In this document: piece by piece, positions 12,801-27,800 of the stretch
Position numbering within the stretch: the first letter of the stretch is position 1
Layout of the letters: each line of letters opens with the position of its first letter
Translations under genes and position numbers: made by a program
Assembly (NCBI GenBank): GCA_036365455.1
Contig: JAWQUS010000017.1
Location: forward strand, 496,001-560,000
Source: Macrosoma leucophasiata
Lineage: Eukaryota; Arthropoda; Insecta; Lepidoptera; Hedylidae
DNA: 64,000 nt
Reading direction: 5' to 3'
Notes under the pieces: model-generated
Told to the model about the DNA's origin: nothing
Seen by the model: the letters and a program-made list of their open reading frames with translations, nothing else
The model's database searches: none

Positions 12801-15800
12801 TAGCGTCAAAATAAATTAGGTAATAAAGTAGCGCCTACGTCCTCAAGCTCCTACACTGGAACTCTACCACCAGGAAAATCATACATGTCCCAGAAATCAA
12901 CGATAAGCCGAAAACGGGTGATAGGCCTAGTCATGACAGTTAATAATTTTTTTTTTCACATTCTTCTAATAACTGTAGATAACATATTATACACCATATT
13001 AATTGTATACAGGATATCCCAGAAATCAACGATAAACCGAAAACGGGTGATAGGCCAAATCATGACAGTTATTATAAAAATGTAAAAAAAAAATGTTTTT
13101 TATGTTACTCCGCATTAACACATGCTTGTGAAATATATTTTTCTAAAGAAAAATAATTTTCACAAGCATGTGTTAATGCGGAATAATATAAAAAACAATT
13201 ATAAAGGGTAAAAGCGACTTCTGTACGATATTCAATAAACTGCAAAGTTTATTATATCGGTTGCCTTACTAGCATAGTGTGGCAATAGATGGCGCTACTG
13301 CCACCATAAGGCAATTATTATTATTTATTTATTTTATTAAGCAACAAAGCTCATTATAGTGTTAGTAACAATATTACTTAATTCTATGTTAGTATTCCTA
13401 TTCTAAAATTACACATAAATCAATTTCACTATCACTATGTGAGTCACTGCTACACGTCCATTACATAGGTGGGAAGCTTGCACCAGTGATTCACATATAG
13501 ACAATCCAACCTGCTCAAAATACAGTTCAGGATAGTGTTAGGGCTGGCCCGTACCCGGCGCACCAGGGAAGCGCATCGTTTTCTCATTGTCGTATAAAAA
13601 CAGTCGACACGAGCTTCAGCAAACATCCCTGATGCGCTACAGAAACGAGACAGCTCCATCAAAAACCTGAACGCATTATTAAATTGGACGCGAAAGGCGC
13701 CGTACGATTTTTGCGTATAATCTGCCCACAGGCTGCACGTGTAAAAAGAAGTACAATATGCACGAAATAAGGTTTTTTTTACACCTTGTGAGCAACGTAC
13801 AAACTTGCGAGCTATCATATTCGCTCTAACCGACAGCGCCCTCCGTTCCCGCTCAATGTCATCATTGTCTTTGCCGGCGGCCAATACATGTCCTAGGTAT
13901 TTAAATTTGTATACCCTGTTCAGGGACACTCCATTTAATTTTACTGGAGGTATAGTTGTAGAACAACTTCGGCCGCCGGCACCAAAGACCATGATTTCGC
14001 TTTTGGTCGTATTATATATCAACCCATGATGCTTAGCATAGTCTTCACAGATAGACAACAACTTTCTAAGTCCACAAACTGAGGCGTTCAGTAGAGCTAT
14101 ATCATCGGCGTAACTGATGTTATTAACACACACCCTGTCAATGTAGCAGCCGGCTCGCTCTCTACTGAGCGCTTCAATTAACTCATTGACGTATAGGTTG
14201 AAGAGCGTAGGTGAAGTTAACCCCCCCTGCCTCACCCCACACTCCAACCCATACGACTCCGACAAGGCCCCACCCCAACGAACCTGGTTGATCTGGCCTC
14301 CATACCAGCACTTCAGAGTGCTAATGAGTTCCAATGGGACTCCCGCTTTTTCAAGCTTCTTCCAGAGAATGCTGTAGGACACCAGATCAAAAGCCCTAGA
14401 TAGATCGAGGAAGCACGCATACGTAGGTGTATTTCGGTCTGTGTAGTATCTGACAGCCCACTTCAGATACAGTATAGCTCTCTCAGTTGACAGGCCGGCT
14501 CAAAATCCGAACTGATTATCGTGCAGGTGGCAAGTAAGCTGTCAAACACCGCTATCACCGTCGCCAAAAAAATAGGCCTATAATTTTTTTTTTTTTTTTT
14601 ATGTTATGGAATTGGCAAACAAGCATGCAGTTCACATTGATGTTAAGTGATGACTGCAGCCTATAGACACCTACACAAAGACCAAGGTCAAAATGCAGAT
14701 GCGTTGCCACTCCTGAGGCCTAAGGTGTTATGCCTCTGTGCCGGAGATTACAGGGCCGAATTCTTCGTATCAGCGATGTCACGTGTTTTATTTTTAATTA
14801 TAGGTACTACAATAGTTCTAGTCATTTGACTAGGCAAATACGCATGACTCACACAAAGATTAAACAACATTTCCAACACTCTTGGTAAATGAGGACCCGC
14901 GAACTTGAGGTGCTTAATACTAAGATCATCATGACCCGGAGACTTTCCTCTGGACATGGCATGGATAACACCTTGGATCTCCTTCGCAGTAAATCTAGTT
15001 AATAGGTCATGTTGGTCCGTCACATCTGGCACCGATACACTGGGACCCAATGGTGATTCGATTTTAAAATGCTCCTTGAACAGGTTCGCAATGCCTACTG
15101 GATCGCTCACACCGTTTACTGATACTGGGAGGCCAGGCTTACTACTCAGCCTGTTTGTGTGCTTCCAAAAAGAGTGAAAATTATTATTTGAATGATGCGA
15201 GGCCAAAATATCCATTTTAATTTGGTCTTGATGTGTTTGATACCACTTTAATCTAGACTTAAGGATTTTTCTGGCCTCACACATTTCAGCAAAAACAGAA
15301 CCCGTTAGGGGTTTCCCGTAGTCTTGCCACACACAAAACTTCAACCTGGCGTCCCTGAACGCTTCACTAACATGCCTATTCCAACCCACAACAATTCTCC
15401 TTTTCCTTCGTCTGGTGCTCACCCGATCCACCCCAGCGGCTTCAGATAATGCTCGCACAATATCATTGTATAAATTGGCAATAATATTACAATTAATAGA
15501 TTGTTTACAACTTTTATCGCAACAATTTCTGATATCATCAGGGAAGTCAATAAGCCTAAGTCTTTCATGACATGCTGTGTTATATGTCTCTATTTGTTCA
15601 CGGCCTCTTTCCCCCCATACAATCAAATGACTACTTTGCTTTGTGCAAGACTTTTCTAAAAAACATTCTATTACAAGAGGATAATGATCTGACCACAACA
15701 CATCATAAACCACCCGTGCTGTAATTACTGAATCACCAGTTGCTTTTGTAACCACGCAATGGTCTAGCCACCTACACGAACCATGTACGTCACTCATAAA

Positions 15801-18800
15801 AGTATATGTATTAGAGTTAATTCCTAACAGCTCAGTATCAACACAGTTCCACTCAAATTCCTGACAAAAATTTACTAGTTCCGTATAAAATCGAGACGTT
15901 GGGTGCGCATTAAAGTCTCCTAATATGTAGCAGTCTGTAATATTGAAGCTATCGATAATGGCACTTACCGTACTCAGACAATCCGTGAATTCCGCCAAGT
16001 TGATTGTCTTGTCTGTTGGCATATACACGATGAACACTAACACTGACTTTTCACTGAGCACTATTTCGATAGCGCACACTCGCGGGTTGTAACACGGAAC
16101 CACAGACACATTGGTAAAGGTACTTTTCCTCCAGAGTATGGCCACGCCACCAAAAGGTCGACCTCGCAGGATCCCCGCTGTGGCGTCTGCTGACGACGTA
16201 CCAGTACTATCAAATTTATCAGTGATAGAATGTAGGTATCCAAGTTCCTCTGGTAATAACCGTGTTTCCTGCAGTGCTATTAAATCGAAACTGGAACACA
16301 ATTTCCGCTATCAGTGGATCGTTTTATGCTTTTACAATTAAAGCTCACTAAAGTATACATATAACTGCTTATCCATTTTGGGTATACACCGGACCGTCAG
16401 CAATACTCGATTTTCCGGCCGTATGATGATTCTTGTAATACACGAAACGTCTAAAAATTATAGCAGTCGGCCACAAGTTTTCATCTAAAAACAATTCCTC
16501 TTTAGACACCGGTACAAAGAACTTAAAAGACTTATGTCCTATTTGTTTGTTTTTAGGTTGTATTCTTTCCAATTTCACCGATATATTCGTTTTTACCAGT
16601 ATGTAGCCCGTTATGTCCTTTTCGCTAGTAGTTGTATGAATATTGGAAATGAAAATCGGTACTTTTCTCTCCGCCGCCTTAAAATTTTCACTGGAATCAA
16701 TTGCTAAACCAAATTTACCCCATCGTTTTTTTTGTATGATCGATGGTTATTCACGGTCTAGGTCAATTGCTCCTTGCTCGTTCGTTCATTTACCAAGGCC
16801 GAATGACAGGACTTATCGCTCTGTTTACGTTCATGCGATGCATTGAACCATTCACTTACAGTGTCCGTTCACTCCTCAGTTCGCTCACTTGCAGTCGACG
16901 GTGGCGCTATCTGCCTCGCTATCTCGCTCTCTCTTACTTGCAATAAGTGTGATAAAGATGGCCTCTCGGTAACTAATGTATGATGAGACGATTTCAATGT
17001 ACCTACACCCCCTGTCGTATAACAATCTTTGTGAATATTACTGGGACTTTTTGATAAGCGCTTAGGTGATGATAGGCAGCTTATATTGGAGGAATCAAAC
17101 CACTCAGAAATTTCCGGATGCAAAACATCTACAGTTTTATCCCGTTTACATGCACCTCTTTTGGTGTTAACATGCGCGCTCAAACACTCCGTGTCACTAC
17201 TTGCACTTTGATTATTGAGACAGTTTTTGTTAGAATTCTCACTGTTAATCTTTTCCAATTGCTCGAGCGAAACGTACGATGCTTTAATGTTCCTCACTTC
17301 CTCTTGTAAAACAATCAACCTTTTGAGAACGTCGGACACGTCGATATGATCGAACGTTAGTGGTGGTAGCTTCGCCAAATTTTTCGCTACGAACACTGGC
17401 ATCAGATCCGGGAGGGATTTGAAAGCACTTTTTATATCACCGAGTGCCCTATTTCCTTTTCCTTGTCCTTTACGAGCTGGTTTTCGTTTTTCTATGGGTA
17501 AAGATTCAAAAAGTAACGACTTCGATTTTTCAATCTCCTCGGCACTAAAACTCGCAACACATAGTCTCACTAGGCTTTCTTCATCACAAATTGATATCTT
17601 GTTCTGAATATAAGCCAACAACAGTTCATCGATAACAACATTGCAACTATTATACTTTAATGTAGCCGACATTTTAAACAAATCGTAATTTCGTCAATGT
17701 GACATACACATAGCGCGTCGTATTCGTCGGATGCGTGCACGCAATAAATGTGAAGGAAAGATTTGACTAAGCGGGCAGGACTTCCGCAGCTCAGTTGAAA
17801 GAGCGGCTGGACTAGATTCCCAGTGGCTGCGAGTTCGAGTCTCGCCTGAAGTCAAATTTGTAATTCCATTTTTTTAAAAAATGTCTGTAACTGTCATGAC
17901 TTGGCCTATCACCCGTTTTCGGTTTATGGTTGATTTCTGGAACAGCCTGTATACAATACATATATGTTATCTTGGTATCTCATTCAATGATACAATATCA
18001 CAAGTATTTATAAAGCGTGCCAACAGTGTTGTATTACAGACGACTAAACTTGTTCAAAACTTTGACAACCTGTTTACAAAAGCGATCTAGAAGAGTTAAC
18101 TAATTAATTATTTTCCATTGTGTGCGAAGCTAATTATGGAACAGACTACGTTATTTGACTTTGAAAGTTTGTACAGGATGAGGCTTCTTGAAAATAATCA
18201 AATATTCTAATTTTCTTTTGTATATCAAGACAAAAATAGGAATGTTAATGACCTCATTTTGATATCGGTTAAATATTATTATTAAATTGGTATTTATGGA
18301 TACCTTTTGGATTGTTATTAAAAATCATTCTCTCTAGGTAGCTTATAAACCGACAATGCAAAAGTGTCCTTGTAGACCATCGACTATAGAACCATTAGAC
18401 TGTGCATATTTGAATTTTTGTATAGAATTCTTTCTGCCAACTGCCAGAAGGCAGACGAAGTGGGACGTTGCGTTCTAATTTCGAAAATCATAATATTTCA
18501 AAATCATAGGGATGACCAACCAACATTGTTTTTATCGAAATATGCCAAAGCTTTATGATCTGCTGAGGAAATCGGCCTATATTGATAAATAGGTTTTCGC
18601 TATAATATAAAATAAGCTCGCCAATAAAGGTACGTATAAAGTAAGCCGGGAGAATTAATAGCCATAACCAAATATTTGTTAATGCGAAACAAACTTGATA
18701 TGTGGTAACCCCTAAACACTTATTTTTGAGATAAGGATACATCAGGAATCTAAAATAACATTTATAATTAAGTAGAGTAATATATTTTATAAAGTTTTTC

Positions 18801-21800
18801 ATGCTTATTAAATGTAGCAAATATGAATACATGACGATGGTAAATGCATGTAGGTAAATGTATGTGGTGCCTACGCCCGCGAGCTCCGTCACTGGAACTC
18901 TACCACCAGTAAATAATACTTAAAGAATCATGGTAAGTGTCACATATTGATGTGTATAGCAATATATTATATTTCTAAGTAATATTTATTGTAATATATA
19001 ATATCTCTTTTTTCAGCAAACAAAAAATATATAAAAACTATTAAAATTTCACCTTGTACCGTGCTTTTAAGGGTTCCGTAGTAAACAAGGAACTCTTATA
19101 GTTTCGCTATGTCCGTCTGTCTGCCTGTCTGTCTGTCCGTCCGCGGTTGAGCGCAAAAAAGATTGGTACTAGAGACTTGAAATTAAAAACCTTAATCACG
19201 CCGACAAAATGGTAGTAATAAAATCATGAAAAATAAAATTATTTAGGGTAGGGCATGTAACGAGCGGATATTTTTTAAATTTTTCGTTTTCTACATAGTG
19301 TTGTATATCGTTGGATAGGTCTTTCAAAAACGTTAGGGGATGTAAACTTCATTTTTCGATTTAGTTAACTGTTTTGAAGTGCCGATTTTCGTTAGAGTCG
19401 AGTGTCCCCCTACCCTCTACCAACTAAACGGTTGTTGTTATCAATTCAAACGTTACGGCAATAGTAGCTACATTAAACGAAATTAAAAGGAAAACTATCA
19501 CACCTAAGTTGGCTTTACTAGTTTGCGAGTAATAGCCGACCAAATAAATGTAATACTCGAATACTTTGAAGAACTCCATAGAGTATTTTTTTTTTCATTT
19601 TCATTAATTAAACCTAAAAAACTACGAAACTCTACACTGCGCGTGTCCCGACATGCATTTGACCGATTTTTTTGTACGCATTATATAATTAATTGGCATT
19701 ATCCTTGCTGAATCAATTTAACCCACATCCCCTATATCGATAAGACTTTAAGCGCCCCCCTAGACTTCCATGCGTCTGTAATGTCAATTATTGACAATGC
19801 TCATGACGTCTATGAAAAACGAAATAGCGAATAAGATGCATATGAACAAAAGAGATATGAAATTTATTAAAACGTCAAAGACCAAACCATGACCAGCGAA
19901 AATTGAGATATCAGGAATATTATTCTGTATTATTGATTGATTATAATGTGTATTATAATACTAACCAGTAATAATAAATACCATCTTAATTTAAACAAGA
20001 AGTGTTACTGGCTTCACTGAAACATCTTACACTAAACGATAGTATTTTATATATATTTTATTCGATTTTAATTTCGACAATTTTACGTACAGTCAGGTCA
20101 CGGAAGTGGTCGGTACTAAATGAGCATTATTATTAAGATGGTGGATATTATATGCTTGATTTAGCGTATGCATTGCCAGAAACCGCTCGCCTTGTATGAG
20201 GTGACTAGGGAGAGAATCGGCGTTGAGTCATAGAAGCGTCGTTGAGTCGTCGATGTTATACACCAATTTGAAACAAATGATTTGAATTTGGAACACAATC
20301 ACAGAGACATACCAACGCATCTGCATTATGACCCCTGGTCTTTATGTGGGTGTCTATAGGCTGCAGTCGTCACTTAACTGAACTGCACGTACTGCATTTG
20401 TATCTGCCTTCAAACGATAGTGGTCAGCACTATCACAATGTATTTATATTGTGGCACTATCGTGTACCGGTTAGATGGTAATGTATGGCCCCGTGATAAC
20501 TATCACAAAGACATAACAACTGAGGTCTCGGGAGTGGCAACATTTTGACCTCTGGTTTTAATGCAGATATCTATTACTAGAGTCATTACTTAACATCCAT
20601 GCTTGTTTGTCACTATTGTTCGTAGTTGCCACTTCATAAAAAAAAGAATTACCTCCATAAGCAAATGCAGCCAGCCTTCCTCTTTCGGTCAATGGTACCC
20701 ATCTGCCGAAAAATGTGTGCATGCTAGGAATAACGCAGGCCTGTGTCAGGCCTTGTGTCACTCTGCAGATTACTGTAAACACCCAGCCTCCCTAGGGATA
20801 GTAATAAATATGTAATATATATAAGTAAATAAATATGGCAAGTATTGTAATGGTCTTTAGATTTTGAAAGTTATTTGCTTCAACATAATATCTATCTAAA
20901 TTTAATAGGGCTGTAGTACGTTCAGGGCACGCAGAAAGCAATGAAGAGAGCTATGCTCTAAGTTTCCTGGTGAGATCGAATCAGAAATGAGAAGATCCTC
21001 ATGATATTCAAAGTCGCTAACATAGCCTACCAAATAAAGAAACGCAAGTTGCAGTACCTAGGCAAAAAACATAGTTCTGCTATATTTGAGGTAGAAGGGT
21101 TCTAGAGTCGCGACTGTGTACCGAAAGACAAAATGTGGGTTGGCCTGATAAGATGAATCGACGTCTTGATTATACTTTACTCGCTGAATAAGGGCAGCTC
21201 ATGGAAAGTTGTTGTGGAAATCTTTGGGATACACTTTTATTCTGAAGTGGATTACTTTCGACTGAAATGATGATGATGCCATATTTTAAGGAATCTGTAG
21301 CTTTGAGTCAAAAAATGGAACCTATATAAGATCATTCGTAATTGTTTTATACCATTTCGCGTTAACACATGCATGTGACATATATTTTATTTAAAGAAAA
21401 ATGGAAAGAAAAATTTGACTTCAGGTGAGACTCGAATTCGCGGCCACTGGGAATCTAGTCCAGCCGCTCTTCCAACTGAGCTATATTATTTCGCAGAGTT
21501 TTATATTATTTCGTTTTCGTTAATGCGAAATGATATAAAACAATTATTAAGGGTAAAAGCGACTTCTTTACGATATTCAATAAACTGCAAAGTCTATTAT
21601 ATCGGTTGCGTAACTAGCATAGTTTGGCAATAGATGGCGCTGCTGCCACCATCAGGCAATGCAATTAATGTGAAGGAAAGATTTGACAAATCGGGCGGAA
21701 CTTCGGTAGCTCAGTTGGAACAGCGGCTGGACTAGATTTCCAGTGGCCGCGAGTTCGAGTCTCGCCTGAAGTCTTATTTTTCTTTCCTATTTCTTTAAAA

Positions 21801-24800
21801 TAAATAAGATCATGCGTTTCTCTATCCATCTATCAGAGGTAACTTGCATCTACCCAGTTAACCAATTATCTGTACAGACAAACAGACATACAGACAAACA
21901 AATACATACACAAGGGATCCTATTTTATTTTACGTTATGGATGTTACAAACGAGCATGCAGTTCACATTGATGTTAAGTGATGACTGCAGCCTATAGACA
22001 CCCACACAAAGACCAAGATCAAAATGCAGATGCGTTGCCACTCCTCAGGCCTAAGGTGTTATGCCTCTGTGCCGAAAATAACAGGGCGGTACATTACCAC
22101 CTGACCGGAACACAATAGTGCTGAACACTACCATTCAGCGGCAAGTAGGTATATTAGGTAATGCGGTGGTGCCTACGCCCGCTAGCTTCGTTACTGGATC
22201 ACTACCATCAGTAAAAGTACCATTTATTTTGCTTTGAAGGTTGGAAAATAAAGTTATTTCCTTCAATGAAACGAATCTAAGCTTACGCTTACTAAATTTT
22301 TATCCACAAAATATGGCCAAATTTGATGTATTTGAATTTGGAACTGGTTATTACAAGTAGAGATTCCGAGATGCTACGATAAGATAAGACCACGCAGTTC
22401 ACATATTGTCTCAAATTAATAAGTGTCTGCATTGCTTATCATGTTATGCGACTTAAAGTCATCATACACATTTGAGGATCGGTAGGTCGCTAAGGACACA
22501 CGAACTGAATAAAATAAATATACTATTGTTCAATAAAGACGGCGAATCTGTCTGAAAAAAATTAAGTAGATATTTAAAGGTACGGTATTCACATACCATC
22601 AATGTGATGCTTGTTTGCCATTTCATAACATAAAAAAATATATGTATCTTTACGGCAAGTCCCTTATGGGGTAGGCAGAGAGTTTGGAGCGCCAGATATC
22701 CTAGTCCCAGATACACACCTCCCGCGTGCTTCTTCTATATTTATCAATCTCTCCATACATGCACGATTCTTAAGAATTTTGACCCAACTGTCAGGCAGTA
22801 CTCGACCTATTTGGTCATGGTAGGTCAGTCTTTGTCTTCCTGTGCCTCTGCAACCATTGCAACATTTGCATTGTATATCTGTTTAGTCATTCGCTCATTC
22901 GACATTCTTTCTAAATGCCCGAACCATCGGAGCATGTCTTTTTTGATTTTAACATATACTTTTTAATATATAATATATACTTACATAATAAGCCGCCCAC
23001 GGGATACAAAAGGAGATAAAACAGTTAACAGAGAGAGCACCGAAGAGAAGGTACCGAGATCCGAAACGATGGGCCAGCTGTCCCGCCGGGATCTGCAGTA
23101 GCATGTAGCCCCAGAAGAATGACGCGATCACTGCGTCTTGGACCTTTTTCTTCCATTTGAACTTTGGATACTGGGGACAAAACAAACTCTTAGATTTGCT
23201 TATCTATACAGAACTCAAGGAAGGCGTAGAGCAGCTGTGCGCTTGCAATGGAGCTCGAGAGTGAGTGAGACAGTTGTGGGACGGGTCGTTCTCAGCGCTC
23301 TCGCACTTTGCAGCCCACTCAACTTACCCTACTACACGCTTTAAATCTATATTTTTTAATAACTTGGTTGCTATGTCAAAGTGATGAATAGGTATTAGTA
23401 GAGAAGCCGAATCTAGGGCCACCTTCACCTATCTGTTTACCGAATGAAACACTGTTTTTATCAATTTCCATACATAAACAAACACGTCTTGCATGTATTG
23501 CCTATCAGAATATTATGTTCATAGAATAAAAAAAATAAAACAATAGCCGTGTCTCACCCATTCGTTAGCCAATAAAATGTGTTTGTTTTTAAATGTTGTT
23601 CTATTTTACTTAAGGGAAGTGGAGCCCTTCCTTACTAACTCTCCCATGAGGAGCGGAGATTTGACGGATCGGACGAATACCTCGACTAATATTCCTTGTC
23701 GCACGGTTCTCTATCTAACGGGGCTAGGCTAGCGTCACAAAAATCTTCACGACGCTTTTGCTATAGTGCGTAGCGCTCGGTGAGGGGGCAGGCCGAGTAT
23801 AGGATTCGACTTATTCGTTCTCTCTCTCTCTCTCTCTTTCTCTCTCCCTCTCTCTCTCTTATTTTGAAAAATAAACAATGGATTGTGAAATTAATTCATT
23901 AGAAGTTGAAGAGAAAATTCGTTCCAATCGGGTGTCCCACATGTGACACCTCAGACAGTTTTTCTTTATTTCTTATTTCTTTAACGTCTTTGGTTATTTC
24001 TTGGGCTCACCAGTAGTTCACAGACCATAGGTTAGGCATCACTGCAGTATATTTTTCACAATTCGCCTCCAAACAGACCAAACTTCGTATTTTATTTTTT
24101 TCCTCCCGCAGTAGGTAAGTGTTGTCAATGACAATGAATCTTTTGAGATAAGAGTGAAACAGTTTTAAAACGTAATCCCGTATTATTTGCTGATGATGAA
24201 TTTTATCATAATATCAATGAAAAATAATGCCCACATAATTTGCATAGCAAACAAAAATACAACTGATTTTATGATACCGATGCGAAGTATTTCAAGGCTG
24301 TTGATTATCAATGACGTTTTGATTTATTAAGTATGATAATATATTTTTAAATAAAGCCTTTCATTTGACTAAATTTATAATAAAAATACTTGGAACAACA
24401 ATGAGGTTAATCTACACAGAGAAGATACGAAAAACAAAAAGGCGGTTCCGTTTACTCGACCGATACCAGTACACTGGTATGATGTAAGTAAATTGGTACT
24501 ATCAGTGTATGTGTTGAGATCCATTATCGTGGACCCCCATTTTCATTTCATGGACCCCCAATTTTTTTTTTCGCTTACGCCGACCCCTTTCACTTTGTCA
24601 TAGACCCCCAGGGGTCGATATAGACCACTTTGGGAATCACTGGTTTAGACGGTAAAGTTTTTCTTGGTCGTAGCACAGACATTGCATATGCTTTAACTAG
24701 ATTTAAAAAAAAGACACGTTCTTTGGTAATATCCTCTACTTTGGTATATCTATGAAATGTTAAAAATGACGTCTGGACCAATGAAGATTACTTCTTTAAT

Positions 24801-27800
24801 TTTTATGGGTGATAAATTTGGGTTTTTGTGATTTATTCTCACTTTTTAACCAACTTCGAAAAAAAGAAGAGGTTCTCAATTCGTCCGGATCTTTCTTTTT
24901 TCTTATATTAAGATTCTCTTAGCAATAAACTGGCATATTATATATCTACAAATTTTAGCGCAAATCAAGTTTGTTTTTATTTAAAAGTGGTCTCCATATT
25001 TACATATTAATGTTGCCTGCATTATGAATGTATGTTCTGCTACTATAATTATATGCTTATTTTACTGCTACTACAAATATAATGACAAATCGCCGCTATT
25101 AGATAGCCAGTATGCGATGCTACAATATTGTGTCCTTAAAGATTTTTATTAAGTGAGTTACCCCGATCAAACAGGAAAATATATTATACGTCTTACTAAG
25201 CAGCCGGATTCTTAGCGTTGATATCTTATACACACATTACCTTTAGACTCAACGAAACCACGGCTGCTCTGTAATCCTACTCGTATAAAGTATAACTTTG
25301 TTTAATAAAATGGCTTATTCCACTAATCCCCTCCGATGATCCCCTGCGCAGGGGATTGTGGACTTTTTGTCCACAAATCTCCTTCACCTAGATGCAATAT
25401 ATTTCTAAGAATAAAATGAATTAATACAGACCTAATATCATTATCGTGTTCCGGTTAGGTGGTAATGTATGCCCCCGTAATAACTGTCACAGAGACATGA
25501 CAACATAGGTCTTAGGGGTGGCAACGCATCTGCATTTTGACTTCTGGTTTTTATACAGATGTGTATAGGCTGCAATCATCACTAAACATCAACATGAGCT
25601 GATGATGCTGCTTCTGATGATGCTTGTTTATTTTGCCACCTTCGGTACATAAAAAATAAATAAAAATATTTGCATTTGTTCTCTGTTCATCTCTTTCAAA
25701 TACTAATACTTTAGTTTTATTCACATTCAATTGTAAGCCTTTTTCCATACATACCCCTTTCATGACTGTGACTTGTGCTTGTAGCCCAGATGGTGTAGAG
25801 CTTACAATTAACGCATCGTCTGCGTAAAGCAGACAGTTCACCTCTAAGTCATCCACACGCACGCCCACATTCATCAACTTCAACCTCTAGAGGCATTTGT
25901 CCAGATATATGATAAACAGCCTAGACAAAAACACGCAACCCTGTCTAACACCGCTGTTAACATCAAACCAGGGTGACATGTCAATATCTACCTGCACACA
26001 TGCTTGACAATCTACATACGTGGACTGTATTGCATGCAGCAGACTGCTGTCAATACCATACTCTAGAAGAATGTCCAACAGCTCCTTTCGTAATATCCTA
26101 TCAAACGCTTTCTCCAAATCCACAAAACCGCATGAATCCAAATCTGGCTCATAGCCAGATGCTTCTCTACGATGTTGCGGGGGGAGAAAACTTGATCCAT
26201 ACATCCTCTTCCAGTTCTGAAACCACTTGTGCACCCCACAACAACCCGACGGACTTCTCTTTCTTTTTACTTTCTAAAACTATCCGATACACGTTAGCTC
26301 CCAAACTGATCAAACCTGATCGCTCTATAGCTGGTGCAGTTCATACGTGAACCCTTGCCTTCATACAAAGGCACGATGACCGCACAGCGTTGATCCTTTG
26401 GGACTTTTCCGGTAAGCCAGCCAATGTTGCACAACACCCAGAAAGAATCACAAAGGGCAAAATACCACCATATTTGGGTTCGAACCTGATCAATACCCGC
26501 AGCCTTACCACATTTCAAACTTCGTATCGCCCGTACAATCTCATTTATTGCTATATTCTCACAAACTGGCACCGTCAAGTCAACAACTCCGGCGTCAGTG
26601 TTAAGAGTATAATCATACATTTCCCCATAATACTCACTCCATCGTAATCTAGTCGCTAGTCTAGCGAAGTCTGTGTTAATTAAAATTATTCTTAGAAATA
26701 TATTGGTTAAGCGGATTTGTAGACTTCTAGTCTAGAAAGCCCCTTGCTGATGTGCAAAGGGGATTTGTGGAATAAGCCTATAAAATGGCTCATTAAACCT
26801 ACTTTGACTGAATAAAAATAAACAATTACCTGCAATATTAGCTTAAATAGATTTTTTATATGAATTTTATTTTTGACATCAAATAACCTTTTGACTACTC
26901 CAGGGATGGCATCTGCCTCTATTTACCTTATCTTGTTATCTATCTAAAATTGTATAGTACATCATTATTATGTAGTAATGCATGACCCAGTAATAACTAT
27001 CAAAGATATAATCTACTTAACAGCTAGTCTCAGTAACGCATCTGCATTTTGGCATTTTAATAAAAGTTTTTTTTTTTATTTTATTGAGATGCTCAGTTTA
27101 TTATAATTTTACAACAAAATATTCCATTTAAATCTCTGCAAACCATTTCACTATCATCTTATGCCGTATACTATTCTTACTTCCATTTAGAACTAGCGAC
27201 CCGCCCCGGCTTCGCGCGGATGCAATGTTATTTTACTGTGTTATGTTACTGGTAATTTGATGCCATGTTCAATCATCAATTCCTACCGATCCATCTGTTT
27301 AAAACGACAACTGACGACTGAAAGTTATATCAAGTGCCATTTTTTGGGCAACTAGCCTATTTTTTTTCTTTCATACAAATATTTTCTGGATAGTTATAAA
27401 TACAACACAAAAAGAATTACCGTAATCGGTCTAGCCGTTCTCGACTCTTACGCTTAGCACCACATTTAGCGATTCATTTACATTTAAATGGATAAGAATA
27501 GAATATAATTCCTGTAAATTATTTTATGTTTAAATTTCATTGATATCCTATTACAGATAGGTACGTTTCACTATTACATCGTAAATAATTAAACTAAAAA
27601 TAAGATTAATTAAGTAAATAATCACTTACCGGTGGTATCAATAAAATTGCACCTAAAATACCGTCAGACTCGTAATCTTCTGTTGCGTCGATGGTTGCCG
27701 TACCATTTATTATGGTTAGATTAGTGCCATTCACACTTGTTGCATCTTTCAAAATTGTACTATCAATCATCGCTACTAATGCAACTCCCATACAAGATCT

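Larger units (their letters stand above)
12886..17960. mobile_element. Inverted-repeat element holding nested insertions
   Basis: Arms of about 60 bases: TCCCAGAAATCAACGATAA and on through CCGAAAACGGGTGATAGGCC at 13008-13075 (with an extra direct copy at 12886-12950), and the reverse complement at 17881-17960. The outer tips read ATTGTATACAGG on both sides. Inside are a tRNA-like repeat, a LINE and a SINE. A TA-flanked DNA transposon relic is likely, family unassigned. Confidence 0.6.

Noticed and set aside
13805..16341. Plus-strand frames across the LINE
   Set aside because: They are shadows of the minus-strand LINE coding region.
18488..18892. 134-codon frame on the minus strand
   Set aside because: It begins within a SINE stub and the rest is AT-rich, low-complexity hydrophobic translation with no family motif or splice context.
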